A stretch of 23,712 nucleotides of DNA from positions 1 through 23,712 of the forward strand of contig JAEWZE010000086.1 of assembly GCA_023395465.1 (NCBI GenBank), read 5' to 3'. Made by a program: the position numbers and the translations under genes. Of the stretch, positions 15,720-22,465 are shown piece by piece; position 1 is the stretch's first letter, and every line of letters starts with the position of its first letter. Source of the stretch: Pseudomonadota bacterium. GTDB taxonomy: Bacteria; Pseudomonadota; Gammaproteobacteria; Xanthomonadales; Xanthomonadaceae. Below the pieces are notes generated by a model. It searched no databases. It was not told where the DNA came from and worked only from the letters and a program-made list of their open reading frames with translations.

Positions 15720-15740
15720 GATCACGCACCCGGCGTGATC
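15720..15740. repeat. Perfect 8-bp inverted repeat between nusB and thiL
   Basis: GATCACGC-ACCCG-GCGTGATC is a perfect 21-base inverted repeat in the 118-base gap between the nusB stop and the thiL start. No U-tract follows directly on the minus strand; the nearest pyrimidine run, TTTCTT, is about 13 bases downstream, so it is not a classic terminator. It could be an RNA processing or stability hairpin, or a protein-binding site. Confidence 0.5.
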
Positions 15741-15790
15741 CCGGCGGCGCGCGGGGCTCGCATCCAGGCAGGGCGTGCCTGCCGGCGCCG

Positions 15791-16255
15791 CTACGGACGC
15801 TGCGACTGGACCTCGGCCGCGCGCCACTGCGCCGCGGCGTGGTCGAGCACGCCATTGACGTAGGTGTGGCCGTGTTCGGAGCCGAAGCGCTTGACCGTCT
15901 TCAACGCCTCGTCGATGACCACGCGGTAGGGCACGTCGAGGCGGTGCTGCAGTTCGTATGCGGCGATGCGCAGCATCGCGCGCTCGATCGGGTCGACCTC
16001 GTCGATGGTGCGGTCCAGGAACGGCAGCAGCGAGGCATCCAGCGTCTTGCGATGCTGGCTGACGCCGCGCACCAGGTCCTCGAAATACTCCAGGTCGGCG
16101 ACTTCGTGCGCCTGCTCGTGGGCGAACTGCGCGATCGCGTTCGTCGCGTCCACGCCCGAGAGCTGCATCGCGTACACCGCCTGCAGCGCACGCCGGCGCG
16201 AGCGCGTGCGCGCGACCGGATCGACGCCGTCGCGGCGCTGCGGCCCGCGGCTCAT
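15791..16255 (-). CDS. nusB: Transcription antitermination factor NusB
   Basis: NusB binds boxA RNA together with NusE (ribosomal protein S10) and supports antitermination in rRNA operons. The 154-residue protein has an N-terminal basic extension, then ARTRSRRRALQAVYAMQLSG, the middle FEDLVRGVSQH, and the family C-terminal stretch DEVDPIERAMLRIAAYEL, YRVVIDEALKTVKRFGSE and YVNGVLDH. E. coli NusB has 139 residues. The ATG at 16255 overlaps the ribH stop as ATGA, giving MSRGPQRRDG. The open frame continues upstream through ribH in a wrong frame. The ribH-nusB-thiL order is common in proteobacteria. Confidence 0.96.
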   Translation of the reverse strand: MSRGPQRRDGVDPVARTRSRRRALQAVYAMQLSGVDATNAIAQFAHEQAHEVADLEYFEDLVRGVSQHRKTLDASLLPFLDRTIDEVDPIERAMLRIAAYELQHRLDVPYRVVIDEALKTVKRFGSEHGHTYVNGVLDHAAAQWRAAEVQSQRP

Positions 16256-16719
16256 GCCAGCTTCTCCTGCAGGTTCGCCATCTCGATCGCCACCAGTGCG
16301 CACTCCTCGCCCTTGTTGCCATGGCTGCCGCCCGCGCGGCGCTCGGCATCCTCGTGCACGTCCACGGCGAGCACGCCGTTGGCCACCGGCACGCCGTGGT
16401 CCAGCGCCACCCGCATCAGCGCCTCGCTGCAGCCATCGGCCACCTGTTCGAAATGGCGGGTGTCGCCGCGCACCACGCAGCCCAGCGCGACGATGGCGCA
16501 ATGCCCGCCGCCCGCCGCGAGCCGGCGCGCGGCCAGCGGAATCTCCCAGGCACCGGGCACCCGCACCACGTCCACCGCCGCCTCGCCCACGCCGTGGTCG
16601 GCGAAGGCCTTGCGCGCGCCGGCCACCAGCGAATCGGTAATGCGCGGGTTCCAGCGGCTGGCGATGATCGCGAAGCGCGCGCCGGCTGGGGCGCGCAGGT
16701 CGCCTTCGTAGTGGCTCAT
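16252..16719 (-). CDS. ribH: 6,7-dimethyl-8-ribityllumazine synthase RibH
   Basis: RibH condenses the ribityl-pyrimidine from the RibD branch with the four-carbon phosphate made by RibB, giving lumazine, the substrate of riboflavin synthase. The 155-residue protein has the pyrimidine-stacking SRWN motif with Trp23, VPGAWEIPLAA (54-64), ALGCVVRGDTRHF with the catalytic His89, and GVLAVDVHEDAERR. A C-terminal GNKGEECALVAIEMANL ends the fold. The ATG at 16719 is preceded by GGAA about ten bases upstream. It is coupled to nusB by ATGA and separated from ribBX by about 178 bases with a strong hairpin and a possible promoter. Confidence 0.96.
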   Translation of the reverse strand: MSHYEGDLRAPAGARFAIIASRWNPRITDSLVAGARKAFADHGVGEAAVDVVRVPGAWEIPLAARRLAAGGGHCAIVALGCVVRGDTRHFEQVADGCSEALMRVALDHGVPVANGVLAVDVHEDAERRAGGSHGNKGEECALVAIEMANLQEKLA

Positions 16720-16749
16720 GCCTGGGAAGGTTCCGGAAATGGGGAGGGA

Positions 16750-16755
16750 ATTCTA
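16750..16755 (-). promoter_or_regulatory. Possible -10 element (TAGAAT) for ribH-nusB-thiL
   Basis: GCTAGAAT on the minus strand (hexamer 16755-16750) is a 5-of-6 match to TATAAT, about 30 bases before the ribH ATG. The -35 region is G+C rich and poor. If active it would give ribH-nusB-thiL a start independent of the FMN riboswitch. This is inference from one hexamer and its position. Confidence 0.4.
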
Positions 16756-16847
16756 GCGCGGGCGGCGTAGGGGCCGGTCGGCGAGCCCGGCGCAGCGGCG
16801 ATCCGCCATCGCGCCCGGGGACATTCCACCGTCGCGAGGGCACGGGC

Positions 16848-16895
16848 GCCGGCCCTGTTGGCCCTTCCCGGTTGGCGGGGAGGGCCCGGGCCGGC
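16848..16895. repeat. Nested G+C-rich hairpin just after the ribBX stop
   Basis: Outer arms GCCGGCCC (16848-16855) and GGGCCGGC (16888-16895) pair perfectly. Inside, GGCCCTTCCC (16860-16869) and GGGGAGGGCC (16877-16886) pair over 10 bases with one mismatch or wobble. The structure begins two bases after the ribBX TAG on the minus strand. No U-run follows, so intrinsic termination is doubtful; it may slow read-through or protect the upstream mRNA end. Confidence 0.5.
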
Positions 16896-16897
16896 CG

Positions 16898-17998
16898 CTA
16901 CGGCGCCACGTACTCCACGATCTCGAGCCCGAACCCGGCCAGGCCCACCTGCCTGCGCGGCGTGCCCAGCACGCGCAGGCGGCCGAAGCCGAGGTCGTGC
17001 AGGATCTGCGAGCCGGCGCCGTTGCGGCGCCATTCGCCCGCGGCGCCGGCTTTGGACGGCGTCGCCGCCACGCCGGCGGCGCGGATGCGCGCCAGCAGCG
17101 CCTCGGGATCGTGCGGTTCGTCGAGCAGCACCAGCGCCCCGCCCCCGTCCGCGGCCAGCATCGCCAGCACGTCGCCGGTAGCCGGGCCGAAGTCGCCGCG
17201 ACGCCAGTGCAGCGCATCGGCCAGCGGGTTCTGCGGCTGCACCCGCACCAGCGAGGCGCGCGCGGCCTCCGGCGTTCCGCGCACCAGCGCGAAATGCAGG
17301 GCGTGGCCGACGCGGTCGCGGTAGGTGACCAGCCGGAACGGGCCATGCGGCGTGTCGATGTCGCGCTCGTCCACGCGCTCGACGGTGTGCTCGGTTTCCA
17401 GCCGGTGGCGGATCAGGTCCTCGATCGAGCCGATCTTCAGGCCGTGCTCGCGCGCGAACACCTCCAGTTCCGGACGCCGCGCCATGCTGCCGTCGGGGTT
17501 GAGGATCTCGACCAGCACGCCCGCCGGTTCCAGTCCGGCCAGGCGCGACAGGTCGGCGGCGGCTTCGGTGTGGCCGCTGCGCGCGAGCACGCCGCCGGGC
17601 TCGGCCATCAGCGGAAAGATGTGGCCGGGCTGCGAGAGGTCGTCGGGCTGCGCGTCCGGCCGCACCGCGGTGCGGATGGTGTGGGCGCGGTCGTAGGCGG
17701 AAATGCCGGTGGTCACGCCCTCCGCCGCCTCGATGCTCACCGTGAAGTTGGTGCGGTGGCGCGAGGTGTTGGACTGCACCATCGGCGGCAGGCCCAGCTG
17801 GCGGCAGCGCTCGCGGGTCAGCGACAGGCACACCAGGCCCCGCGCATGGGTGACCATGAAATTGATGTCCGAGGGCCGAACCAGCTCGGCGGCCATGATC
17901 AGGTCGCCTTCGTTCTCGCGGTCCTCGTCGTCGACGATCACCACCATGCGGCCGTTGCGGATTTCCTCCAGCAGTTCCGGGACCGGGGCGAAGCTCAT
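16898..17998 (-). CDS. 3,4-dihydroxy-2-butanone-4-phosphate synthase fused to a degenerate GTP cyclohydrolase II domain (RibBX type)
   Basis: The N-terminal RibB domain (about 1-205) turns ribulose 5-phosphate into the four-carbon unit for RibH. It has VDDEDRENEGDLI (22-34), TSRHRTNFTVSI (78-89), GHIFPLMAEPGGVLARSGHT (125-144) and the catalytic-type HTEA, so it looks active. The C-terminal domain (about 215-366) lies where GTP cyclohydrolase II sits in RibBA proteins. It has no cysteine at all, although the enzyme needs three zinc-binding cysteines in a CxGDxFxSxxCDCG-like segment, here replaced around 253-271. It therefore resembles the known RibBX class with an inactive RibA-like domain; a separate ribA is predicted elsewhere. 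The ATG at 17998 overlaps the ribE stop as ATGA, with GGAGGAG upstream. Total length is 366 residues. Confidence 0.93.
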   Translation of the reverse strand: MSFAPVPELLEEIRNGRMVVIVDDEDRENEGDLIMAAELVRPSDINFMVTHARGLVCLSLTRERCRQLGLPPMVQSNTSRHRTNFTVSIEAAEGVTTGISAYDRAHTIRTAVRPDAQPDDLSQPGHIFPLMAEPGGVLARSGHTEAAADLSRLAGLEPAGVLVEILNPDGSMARRPELEVFAREHGLKIGSIEDLIRHRLETEHTVERVDERDIDTPHGPFRLVTYRDRVGHALHFALVRGTPEAARASLVRVQPQNPLADALHWRRGDFGPATGDVLAMLAADGGGALVLLDEPHDPEALLARIRAAGVAATPSKAGAAGEWRRNGAGSQILHDLGFGRLRVLGTPRRQVGLAGFGLEIVEYVAP

Positions 17999-18606
17999 GC
18001 CGTCTCCTCCATGCACGCGGCCAGCAGCCGCTCCACGTGCCGCGCCAGCAGGTCGACCTCGAGGTTGACCGGGTCGTCCTGCGCGGTCTGCGGGAACGCA
18101 GTGTGGGCCAGCGTGTGCGGCACCAGCGCCACCTCGAAGCCGTCCCGGTCCACGGCGTTGACCGTCAGGCTCACGCCATCGACGCAGATCGAACCCTTCA
18201 GCGCGATGTAGCGCGACAGCGGCGCCGGCGCGCGGAACCGCCAGCGCTGCGCGCCGTCCGCCGCCTGGTCGATCGCGGCCACCGCGCCCACGCCGTCGAC
18301 ATGGCCGCTGACCAGGTGGCCGCCGAGGCGGTCGCCCATGCGCAGCGCGCGCTCCAGGTTCAGCGCGCGCCCCTCGACCAGCGCGCCCAGCGTGGTCAGC
18401 GACAGGGTCTCGGCCGACACGTCGGCTTCGAAGTGCGTCGCGTCGAAGGCCACCACCGTGAGGCAGGCGCCGTTGACCGCGATGCTTTCGCCCAGTTCGA
18501 TGCCGTCGGCGGCCAGCGTGCCGAAGCCGACGCGCAGGCGCGCATCGGCACCGCGCGCCTGGCGCGAGGCCAGCGTGCCGACTCCCTGGATCAATCCCGT
18601 GAACAT
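17995..18606 (-). CDS. ribE: Riboflavin synthase, alpha chain
   Basis: Riboflavin synthase dismutates two 6,7-dimethyl-8-ribityllumazine molecules to riboflavin and the pyrimidine returned to RibH. The 203-residue protein starts MFTGLIQGVGTL, the hallmark N-terminus. It has the duplicated barrel: GESIAVNGACLTVV in the first half, then LGGHLVSGHVDGVG and KGSICVDGVSLTVN in the second, ending in a C-terminal helix (VNLEVDLLARHVERLL). The symbol follows the ribD-ribE-ribBA-ribH convention; E. coli calls the same enzyme RibC. The ATG at 18606 lies about 70 bases downstream of the FMN riboswitch. The open frame continues upstream, but that region is riboswitch and other genes. It is coupled to ribBX by ATGA. 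Confidence 0.97.
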   Translation of the reverse strand: MFTGLIQGVGTLASRQARGADARLRVGFGTLAADGIELGESIAVNGACLTVVAFDATHFEADVSAETLSLTTLGALVEGRALNLERALRMGDRLGGHLVSGHVDGVGAVAAIDQAADGAQRWRFRAPAPLSRYIALKGSICVDGVSLTVNAVDRDGFEVALVPHTLAHTAFPQTAQDDPVNLEVDLLARHVERLLAACMEETA

Positions 18607-18673
18607 GGTCCGTTTCCCGCAATGGCGGCAAACGCCCAAAGGGCGGGCCACGCACGGCACGGCCGCGCGCGGT
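18607..18673 (-). promoter_or_regulatory. Expression platform between FMN riboswitch and ribE
   Basis: Two short stems follow the aptamer on the minus strand. CGCCC-TTT-GGGCG (18645-18633) is followed by TTT and could act as a weak terminator. CCGC-CATT-GCGG (18628-18617) holds part of GCGGGAA, the likely ribosome-binding stretch of ribE. Sequestering the ribosome-binding site seems as likely as attenuation. The mechanism is not proven by sequence. Confidence 0.4.
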
Positions 18674-18834
18674 GGTCTTCTTTCATCCGGACTATGACCG
18701 TCGGCCCCGGATTCGGACCGGGTCTGCTGACCCCGCATGCGCAACAGCATGCGGGCGCTCGCGGGCTCGCGGATGCGTCGCGACCGCGACGTTCCGCCTA
18801 CCGCCGGTGGGGACTTGCACCCCGCCCTGAAGAC
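18674..18834 (-). ncRNA. FMN riboswitch (RFN element)
   Basis: The RFN aptamer binds flavin mononucleotide and shuts down downstream rib genes when FMN is plentiful. On the minus strand the conserved parts appear in order: TCTTCAGGGCGGGGTGCAAG, then TCCCCACCGGCGGTA, GAGCCCGCGAGC, GGTCAGCAGACCCGGT, and AATCCGGGGCCGACGGT, closed by ATAGTCCGGATGAAAGAAGA, which pairs with the 5' TCTTC. An additional GCATGC-containing variable stem is present. It lies directly before ribE and after the oxidoreductase gene, so it controls ribE-ribBX and perhaps ribH-nusB-thiL, but not ribD. The ends are approximate to a few bases. Confidence 0.97.
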
Positions 18835-18872
18835 ATCTGCATTGGTGAGTGCCGGCCTGCGCCGGCCCGCGC

Positions 18873-18878
18873 ATTCTA
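18873..18878 (-). promoter_or_regulatory. Possible -10 element (TAGAAT) upstream of the FMN riboswitch
   Basis: GGTAGAAT on the minus strand overlaps the TAG stop of the oxidoreductase gene and lies about 40 bases before the riboswitch. It matches TATAAT at five of six positions. The -35 would lie inside the oxidoreductase gene and is weak. A GCCGGC-GCAG-GCCGGC hairpin lies between it and the aptamer. A promoter is expected here because the riboswitch must start its own transcript or be read through from upstream. Confidence 0.4.
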
Positions 18879-19883
18879 CCGCAGCGCCGGCCGGGTCGCC
18901 CGCTGCGCCGCCGTCTCGCGGAAGCCCGCCAGCACCGTGTCGATGACCCGCGTGGTGCGCGCGGCGGACTCGCCGGTCGAGGGACAGACGCCTTCCCCAC
19001 GCAGCTGCGCCACCAGCGTTTCCACCAGCGGCAGCTGGATATGGCGCGGATTGGCGATGCTGAAACGCTGCGTGCCATCGGCGCGTTCGAGTTCGACCGG
19101 CACCTCGTCGAAGGTGGCGAAGCGCAGGGTGCCGGCGTCGCCAAGGATCTCCACGCAATCGCGCCGCGCCTGGCCGCGGAAGCACCACTCGCCCTGCCCT
19201 TCCACGCCAGTGGCGAACCCGAACCGCATCGACACGGTGTCTTCGGCCGGGTACAGGCCGGCGGAGGACGCTTCGCCAGACACCCCGAGCAGCGGGCCGA
19301 ACAGGTGATCGAGCAGGTCGAGCGTGTGGCTGCCCAGGTCGACGAACAGGCCGCCGCCAGCGATGTCCGGGCGCACGCGCCAGGGCGGCGCCGCCGGATC
19401 GGCCAGGCGCGGATCGGGCGTGCGCGTCAGGCACACCCGCACCTGCCGCGGCCGGCCGATCGCGTCCGCGGCCAGCAGTTCGCGCACCTTCGCGAAGCGC
19501 GGCAGCGCGCGCCGGTAATAGGCCACGAACAGCGGCATGCCCGTCTCGCGGCTGACCTCCAGCATCGCCTCGCATTCGGTCGCATCCAGCGCCATCGGCT
19601 TCTCGACATACGCCGGCTTGCCGGCGCGCATCACCGCGATCGCGTAGCGGGCGTGGGTCGAAGGCGGCGTGGCGACATACACCGCCTCCACCCCCGGATC
19701 GCCGATCAGCGCATCGGCATCGTCGTACCAGCGCGGCACGCCATGGCGGCGCGCGTAGTCCTGCGCGCGGCCCCCGTCGCGGCGCATCACCGCCACCAGC
19801 GAGGAGCCTCGCGCCTGCTGCAGGGCCGGGCCGCTCTTGACCTCGGTGACGTCGCCGCAGCCGATGATCCCCCAGGCGGTCAT
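18876..19883 (-). CDS. Gfo/Idh/MocA family oxidoreductase
   Basis: This family uses NAD(P) to oxidise or reduce sugars, inositols and similar compounds; the substrate here is unknown. The 335-residue protein begins MTAWGIIGCGDV with a Rossmann GxxGxG-like nucleotide-binding motif (5-12). It carries VYVATPPSTHARYA, the EKP motif (94-96, Lys95) with the usual following LD, YYRRALPRF, and GGGLFVDLGSHTLDLLDHLFG in the C-terminal alpha/beta domain. The ATG at 19883 overlaps the methyltransferase stop as ATGA, and GGAGGA lies just upstream. It separates ribD from the riboswitch-controlled rib genes. No sequence link to riboflavin chemistry was seen. Confidence 0.9.
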   Translation of the reverse strand: MTAWGIIGCGDVTEVKSGPALQQARGSSLVAVMRRDGGRAQDYARRHGVPRWYDDADALIGDPGVEAVYVATPPSTHARYAIAVMRAGKPAYVEKPMALDATECEAMLEVSRETGMPLFVAYYRRALPRFAKVRELLAADAIGRPRQVRVCLTRTPDPRLADPAAPPWRVRPDIAGGGLFVDLGSHTLDLLDHLFGPLLGVSGEASSAGLYPAEDTVSMRFGFATGVEGQGEWCFRGQARRDCVEILGDAGTLRFATFDEVPVELERADGTQRFSIANPRHIQLPLVETLVAQLRGEGVCPSTGESAARTTRVIDTVLAGFRETAAQRATRPALR

Positions 19884-20632
19884 CGCTTCCTCCTGGCATG
19901 CACGAACAGCGGCCACTGCAGCCGCCGCGTGGCGTCCGGATCGCCCCAGGCCCGCGCGATGGCCGGCGCATGCGCCGCCACCGGGTCGATCCCGGTCGCC
20001 GCGCGCATGCGGCGCGTCGCCGAGTAGCTGGAGAAGTAGCCCAGCAGCCGCGCCAGTGGCCAGTCGGCTTCGAGCGGAAAGGCAGGCGCCTCGACCGCGT
20101 CGAACGGCCAGTCGAAGCCGGCATAGGCCGCGCCCACCAGGCCGCGTTCTTCCGGCCACCAGGGCAGGATCTCGCGCGAGAACGCGGCCACGGCCCCGGC
20201 CACCGGTTCCGGCACGCGCAGGCCGTCGTAGCTCCAGGCCACCAGCAGTCCGCCGGGTCGCAGCACGCGCGTGCACTCGGCGAAGAACGCGGGCGTGTCG
20301 AACCAGTGCATGGCCTGCGCCACGCAGGCCACGTCCGCGCTGGCATCGGCCAGGCTGCAGTGCTCGGCGGGCTCGATCGCGAAGTGGACGTTGGCGGGCG
20401 CGCTGGCCTGTGCGATCTGCCTGGCGCTGGCGTCGCTGGCGTGCACTGCCGCGAAGCGCGCCGCCAGCCCGCGCGAGGCCTGCCCGCTGCCGCAGCCCGC
20501 CTCCCAGGCCAGGTCGCGGGCCGGTGCCTGCGCGGCGATCCAGTCGAACAGCGCCTCCGGATAGCCGGGACGCGCCCGCGCATAGTCCTGCGCGACCGCG
20601 GAGAAATGGTCCTTGAAGTCCGCTCGGCTCAT
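19880..20632 (-). CDS. Class I SAM-dependent methyltransferase, substrate unknown
   Basis: The 250-residue protein shows the class I methyltransferase fold: motif I WEAGCGSGQASRGLA (43-57), an acidic DAS after the second strand (HASDAS), ADVACVAQAMHWFD as the motif IV region, and VLRPGGLLVAWSY as the post-motif segment. The N-terminus DHFSAVAQDYARARPGYP is typical of small-molecule methyltransferases related to the UbiE/trans-aconitate group. The substrate cannot be assigned. The ATG at 20632 follows AAGGCGGAGGC. It starts 65 bases after the ribD stop and is coupled by ATGA to the oxidoreductase gene, so the two probably act together. Confidence 0.9.
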   Translation of the reverse strand: MSRADFKDHFSAVAQDYARARPGYPEALFDWIAAQAPARDLAWEAGCGSGQASRGLAARFAAVHASDASARQIAQASAPANVHFAIEPAEHCSLADASADVACVAQAMHWFDTPAFFAECTRVLRPGGLLVAWSYDGLRVPEPVAGAVAAFSREILPWWPEERGLVGAAYAGFDWPFDAVEAPAFPLEADWPLARLLGYFSSYSATRRMRAATGIDPVAAHAPAIARAWGDPDATRRLQWPLFVHARRKR

Positions 20633-20697
20633 GCCTCCGCCTTGCCCGGAGCGGGCCTGCCCGGCGCGCGGCGCGCGGTGCGCATCCGCTGCCCGCC

Positions 20698-21792
20698 TCA
20701 GGTGCCGGCCGGGCGCAGCAGCAGCCGCAGGTCGTCGCCGACGCGGCGGCTGTCGAGGGTGCGCATGTGCAGGGTCTGCGCCATCTCGGTGAAGCCCAGC
20801 CCGCCGAACAGCGGACGCGCGGTGTCGCCCAGCAGCACCGGCGCGACGTACAGCAGCAGTTCGTCCACCAGCCCGGCCTTGAGCAGGGCGCCGGCGAGGG
20901 TGGCGCCCGTCTCCACGTGGACCTCGTTGATCCCGCGTTGCGCCAGCAGCGCCAGTACGGCCGCCAGGTCGAACACGCCGGCCTTCACCGCGACCGGTGC
21001 GCGGTCGGCCACCAGGTCGCGCGGCGGCTTGACGTCCGGCGCGTGCAGGTACAGGGTCGGCGCATCGCCTTCGCGCACCCGCCCGCGCGCCACCGTGGCC
21101 AGGCCCGGATCGAGCACCACGCGCAGCGGCGGCACGAATTCGCGTACCTCGTCCAGGCGCACCGTCAGCGAGGGATTGTCCGCCAGTACCGTGCCGGCGC
21201 CGGTGAGGATCGCGCCGGCACGCGCGCGCCAGCGCATCACGTCCGCGCGCGCGGCCTCGCCGGTGATCCACTTCGACTCGCCGCTGGCCATGGCCGTGCG
21301 GCCGTCCAGGCTGCAGGCCAGCTTGACCCGCACCCAAGGGCGCCCGCGCTCCACGCGCGAGAGGAAACCGACGTTGAGCGCGCGCGCCTGCGCTTCCATC
21401 AGGCCTGCCTCGACCGCGATGCCCGCCTCGCGCAGGCGGGCGAACCCCGCGCCGTCCACCTGCGGAAAGGGGTCGCGCATCGCCGCCACCACGCGCGCCA
21501 CGCCGGCGTCGATCAGCGCGGTCGCGCACGGCCCGGTGCGGCCGGTGTGGTTGCAGGGCTCGAGCGTGACGTAGGCCGTGGCGCCGCGCGCGCGCGCGCC
21601 AACCGCCTGCAGCGCCGCCACCTCGGCATGCGGTCCGCCATGGCGTTCGTGCCAGCCTTCGCCCAGCACCTCGTCGCCCTGCGCGATCACGCAGCCGACC
21701 ATCGGATTGGGTTTGGTGGTCCACGCACCACGTTCGGCCAGGCGCAGCGCGCGCGCCATCATCGCGTGGTCGGTCGCGCTGAAATCAGTCAT
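20698..21792 (-). CDS. ribD: Bifunctional riboflavin deaminase/reductase RibD
   Basis: RibD deaminates the pyrimidine made by GTP cyclohydrolase II and then reduces its ribose side chain. The 364-residue protein (E. coli 367) has an N-terminal cytidine-deaminase-like domain: KPNPMVGCVI, zinc-binding His55 with catalytic Glu57 in GGPHAEVAAL, and Cys80 and Cys89 in EPCNHTGRTGPC. The reductase domain starts near 150 with RPWVRVKLACSLDGRTAMAS and WITG, followed by AGAILTGAGTVLADNPSL and VHVETGATLAGALL. The ATG at 21792 has AAGG upstream. It lies between nrdR and the methyltransferase and has no FMN riboswitch directly before it. Confidence 0.97.
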   Translation of the reverse strand: MTDFSATDHAMMARALRLAERGAWTTKPNPMVGCVIAQGDEVLGEGWHERHGGPHAEVAALQAVGARARGATAYVTLEPCNHTGRTGPCATALIDAGVARVVAAMRDPFPQVDGAGFARLREAGIAVEAGLMEAQARALNVGFLSRVERGRPWVRVKLACSLDGRTAMASGESKWITGEAARADVMRWRARAGAILTGAGTVLADNPSLTVRLDEVREFVPPLRVVLDPGLATVARGRVREGDAPTLYLHAPDVKPPRDLVADRAPVAVKAGVFDLAAVLALLAQRGINEVHVETGATLAGALLKAGLVDELLLYVAPVLLGDTARPLFGGLGFTEMAQTLHMRTLDSRRVGDDLRLLLRPAGT

Positions 21793-21900
21793 GCAAGCCG
21801 CCTTGTGTCGTCACGGATGGATGCGGCGACGCCCCGCGTCGCGCTTCGCCCGGGCACGCCCGGCTCCCTGCGGATCCGCGGCCCGGCCGCGAGCGTCGCA

Positions 21901-22437
21901 TCAACGCTTGCGGCCCTTGCCGCCGGGCTTGCCGAACGGCACCACGTCGCCGCCGCCGAGCAGGGGCAGCTGGCCTTCACCGGGCAGCTCGCGCTCGAGC
22001 CGGTCGAGCTCCTCGCGGAAGTCAGTGATGTCCTCGAACGAGCGGTACACCGAGGCGAAGCGCACGAAACCGACGTGGTCGAGCTTGCGCAGTTCGGCGA
22101 TCACGAACTCGCCCACGCGGCGCGACGGCAGTTCGCGTTCGGTGGTCATGCGCAGCTGGTGCACGACCGCGCGCACCGCCGCCTCGACCTGTTCTTCCGA
22201 CACTGGCCGCTTGTGCAGCGCGCGGTCCATGCTGGTGCGCAGCTTGCGCGCATCGAACGGCTCGCGCCGGCCGTCGTCCTTGATGATGGCTGGCAGCTTG
22301 AGCTCGATGGTCTCGAGCGTGCTGAAGCGTTCGCCGCAGGCCTCGCACTCGCGCCGGCGCCGGATCGTCGCGCCGTCGTCGGACGCGCGCGAATCGATGA
22401 CCTTGGTGTCCTGGTGCTGGCAGAAGGGGCAATGCAT
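21901..22437 (-). CDS. nrdR: Transcriptional repressor NrdR
   Basis: NrdR senses ATP/dATP and represses ribonucleotide reductase operons. The 178-residue protein starts MHCPFCQHQDTKVIDSR, the hallmark N-terminus, with a zinc ribbon of Cys3, Cys6, Cys31 and Cys34 (CEACGERF). An ATP-cone domain follows at about 49-139 (KLPAIIKDDGRREPFDARKL and VGFVRFASVYRSFEDI). The C-terminal tail is Gly/Lys/Arg rich and longer than in E. coli (149 residues). The nrdR-ribD-ribE arrangement is common in gammaproteobacteria. No NrdR-box pair was seen in this window, so its targets lie elsewhere. Confidence 0.97.
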   Translation of the reverse strand: MHCPFCQHQDTKVIDSRASDDGATIRRRRECEACGERFSTLETIELKLPAIIKDDGRREPFDARKLRTSMDRALHKRPVSEEQVEAAVRAVVHQLRMTTERELPSRRVGEFVIAELRKLDHVGFVRFASVYRSFEDITDFREELDRLERELPGEGQLPLLGGGDVVPFGKPGGKGRKR

Positions 22438-22465
22438 CAGGCTTCGGGACTGGACATTAGTGATT

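Noticed and set aside
15062..16711. 549-residue plus-strand open frame opposite thiL, nusB and ribH
   Set aside because: It is antisense to three recognised genes and has shadow-like Ala/Arg/Ser/Pro composition.
17995..18606. ribE read as part of a longer 862-residue protein
   Set aside because: The upstream extension translates the riboswitch, oxidoreductase and methyltransferase regions in a wrong frame; MFTGLIQ is the known N-terminus.
21789..21980. Small minus-strand open frame (63 residues) between nrdR and ribD
   Set aside because: It starts inside the nrdR 3' end in another frame, has no good ribosome-binding site and no family features; most likely not a gene.
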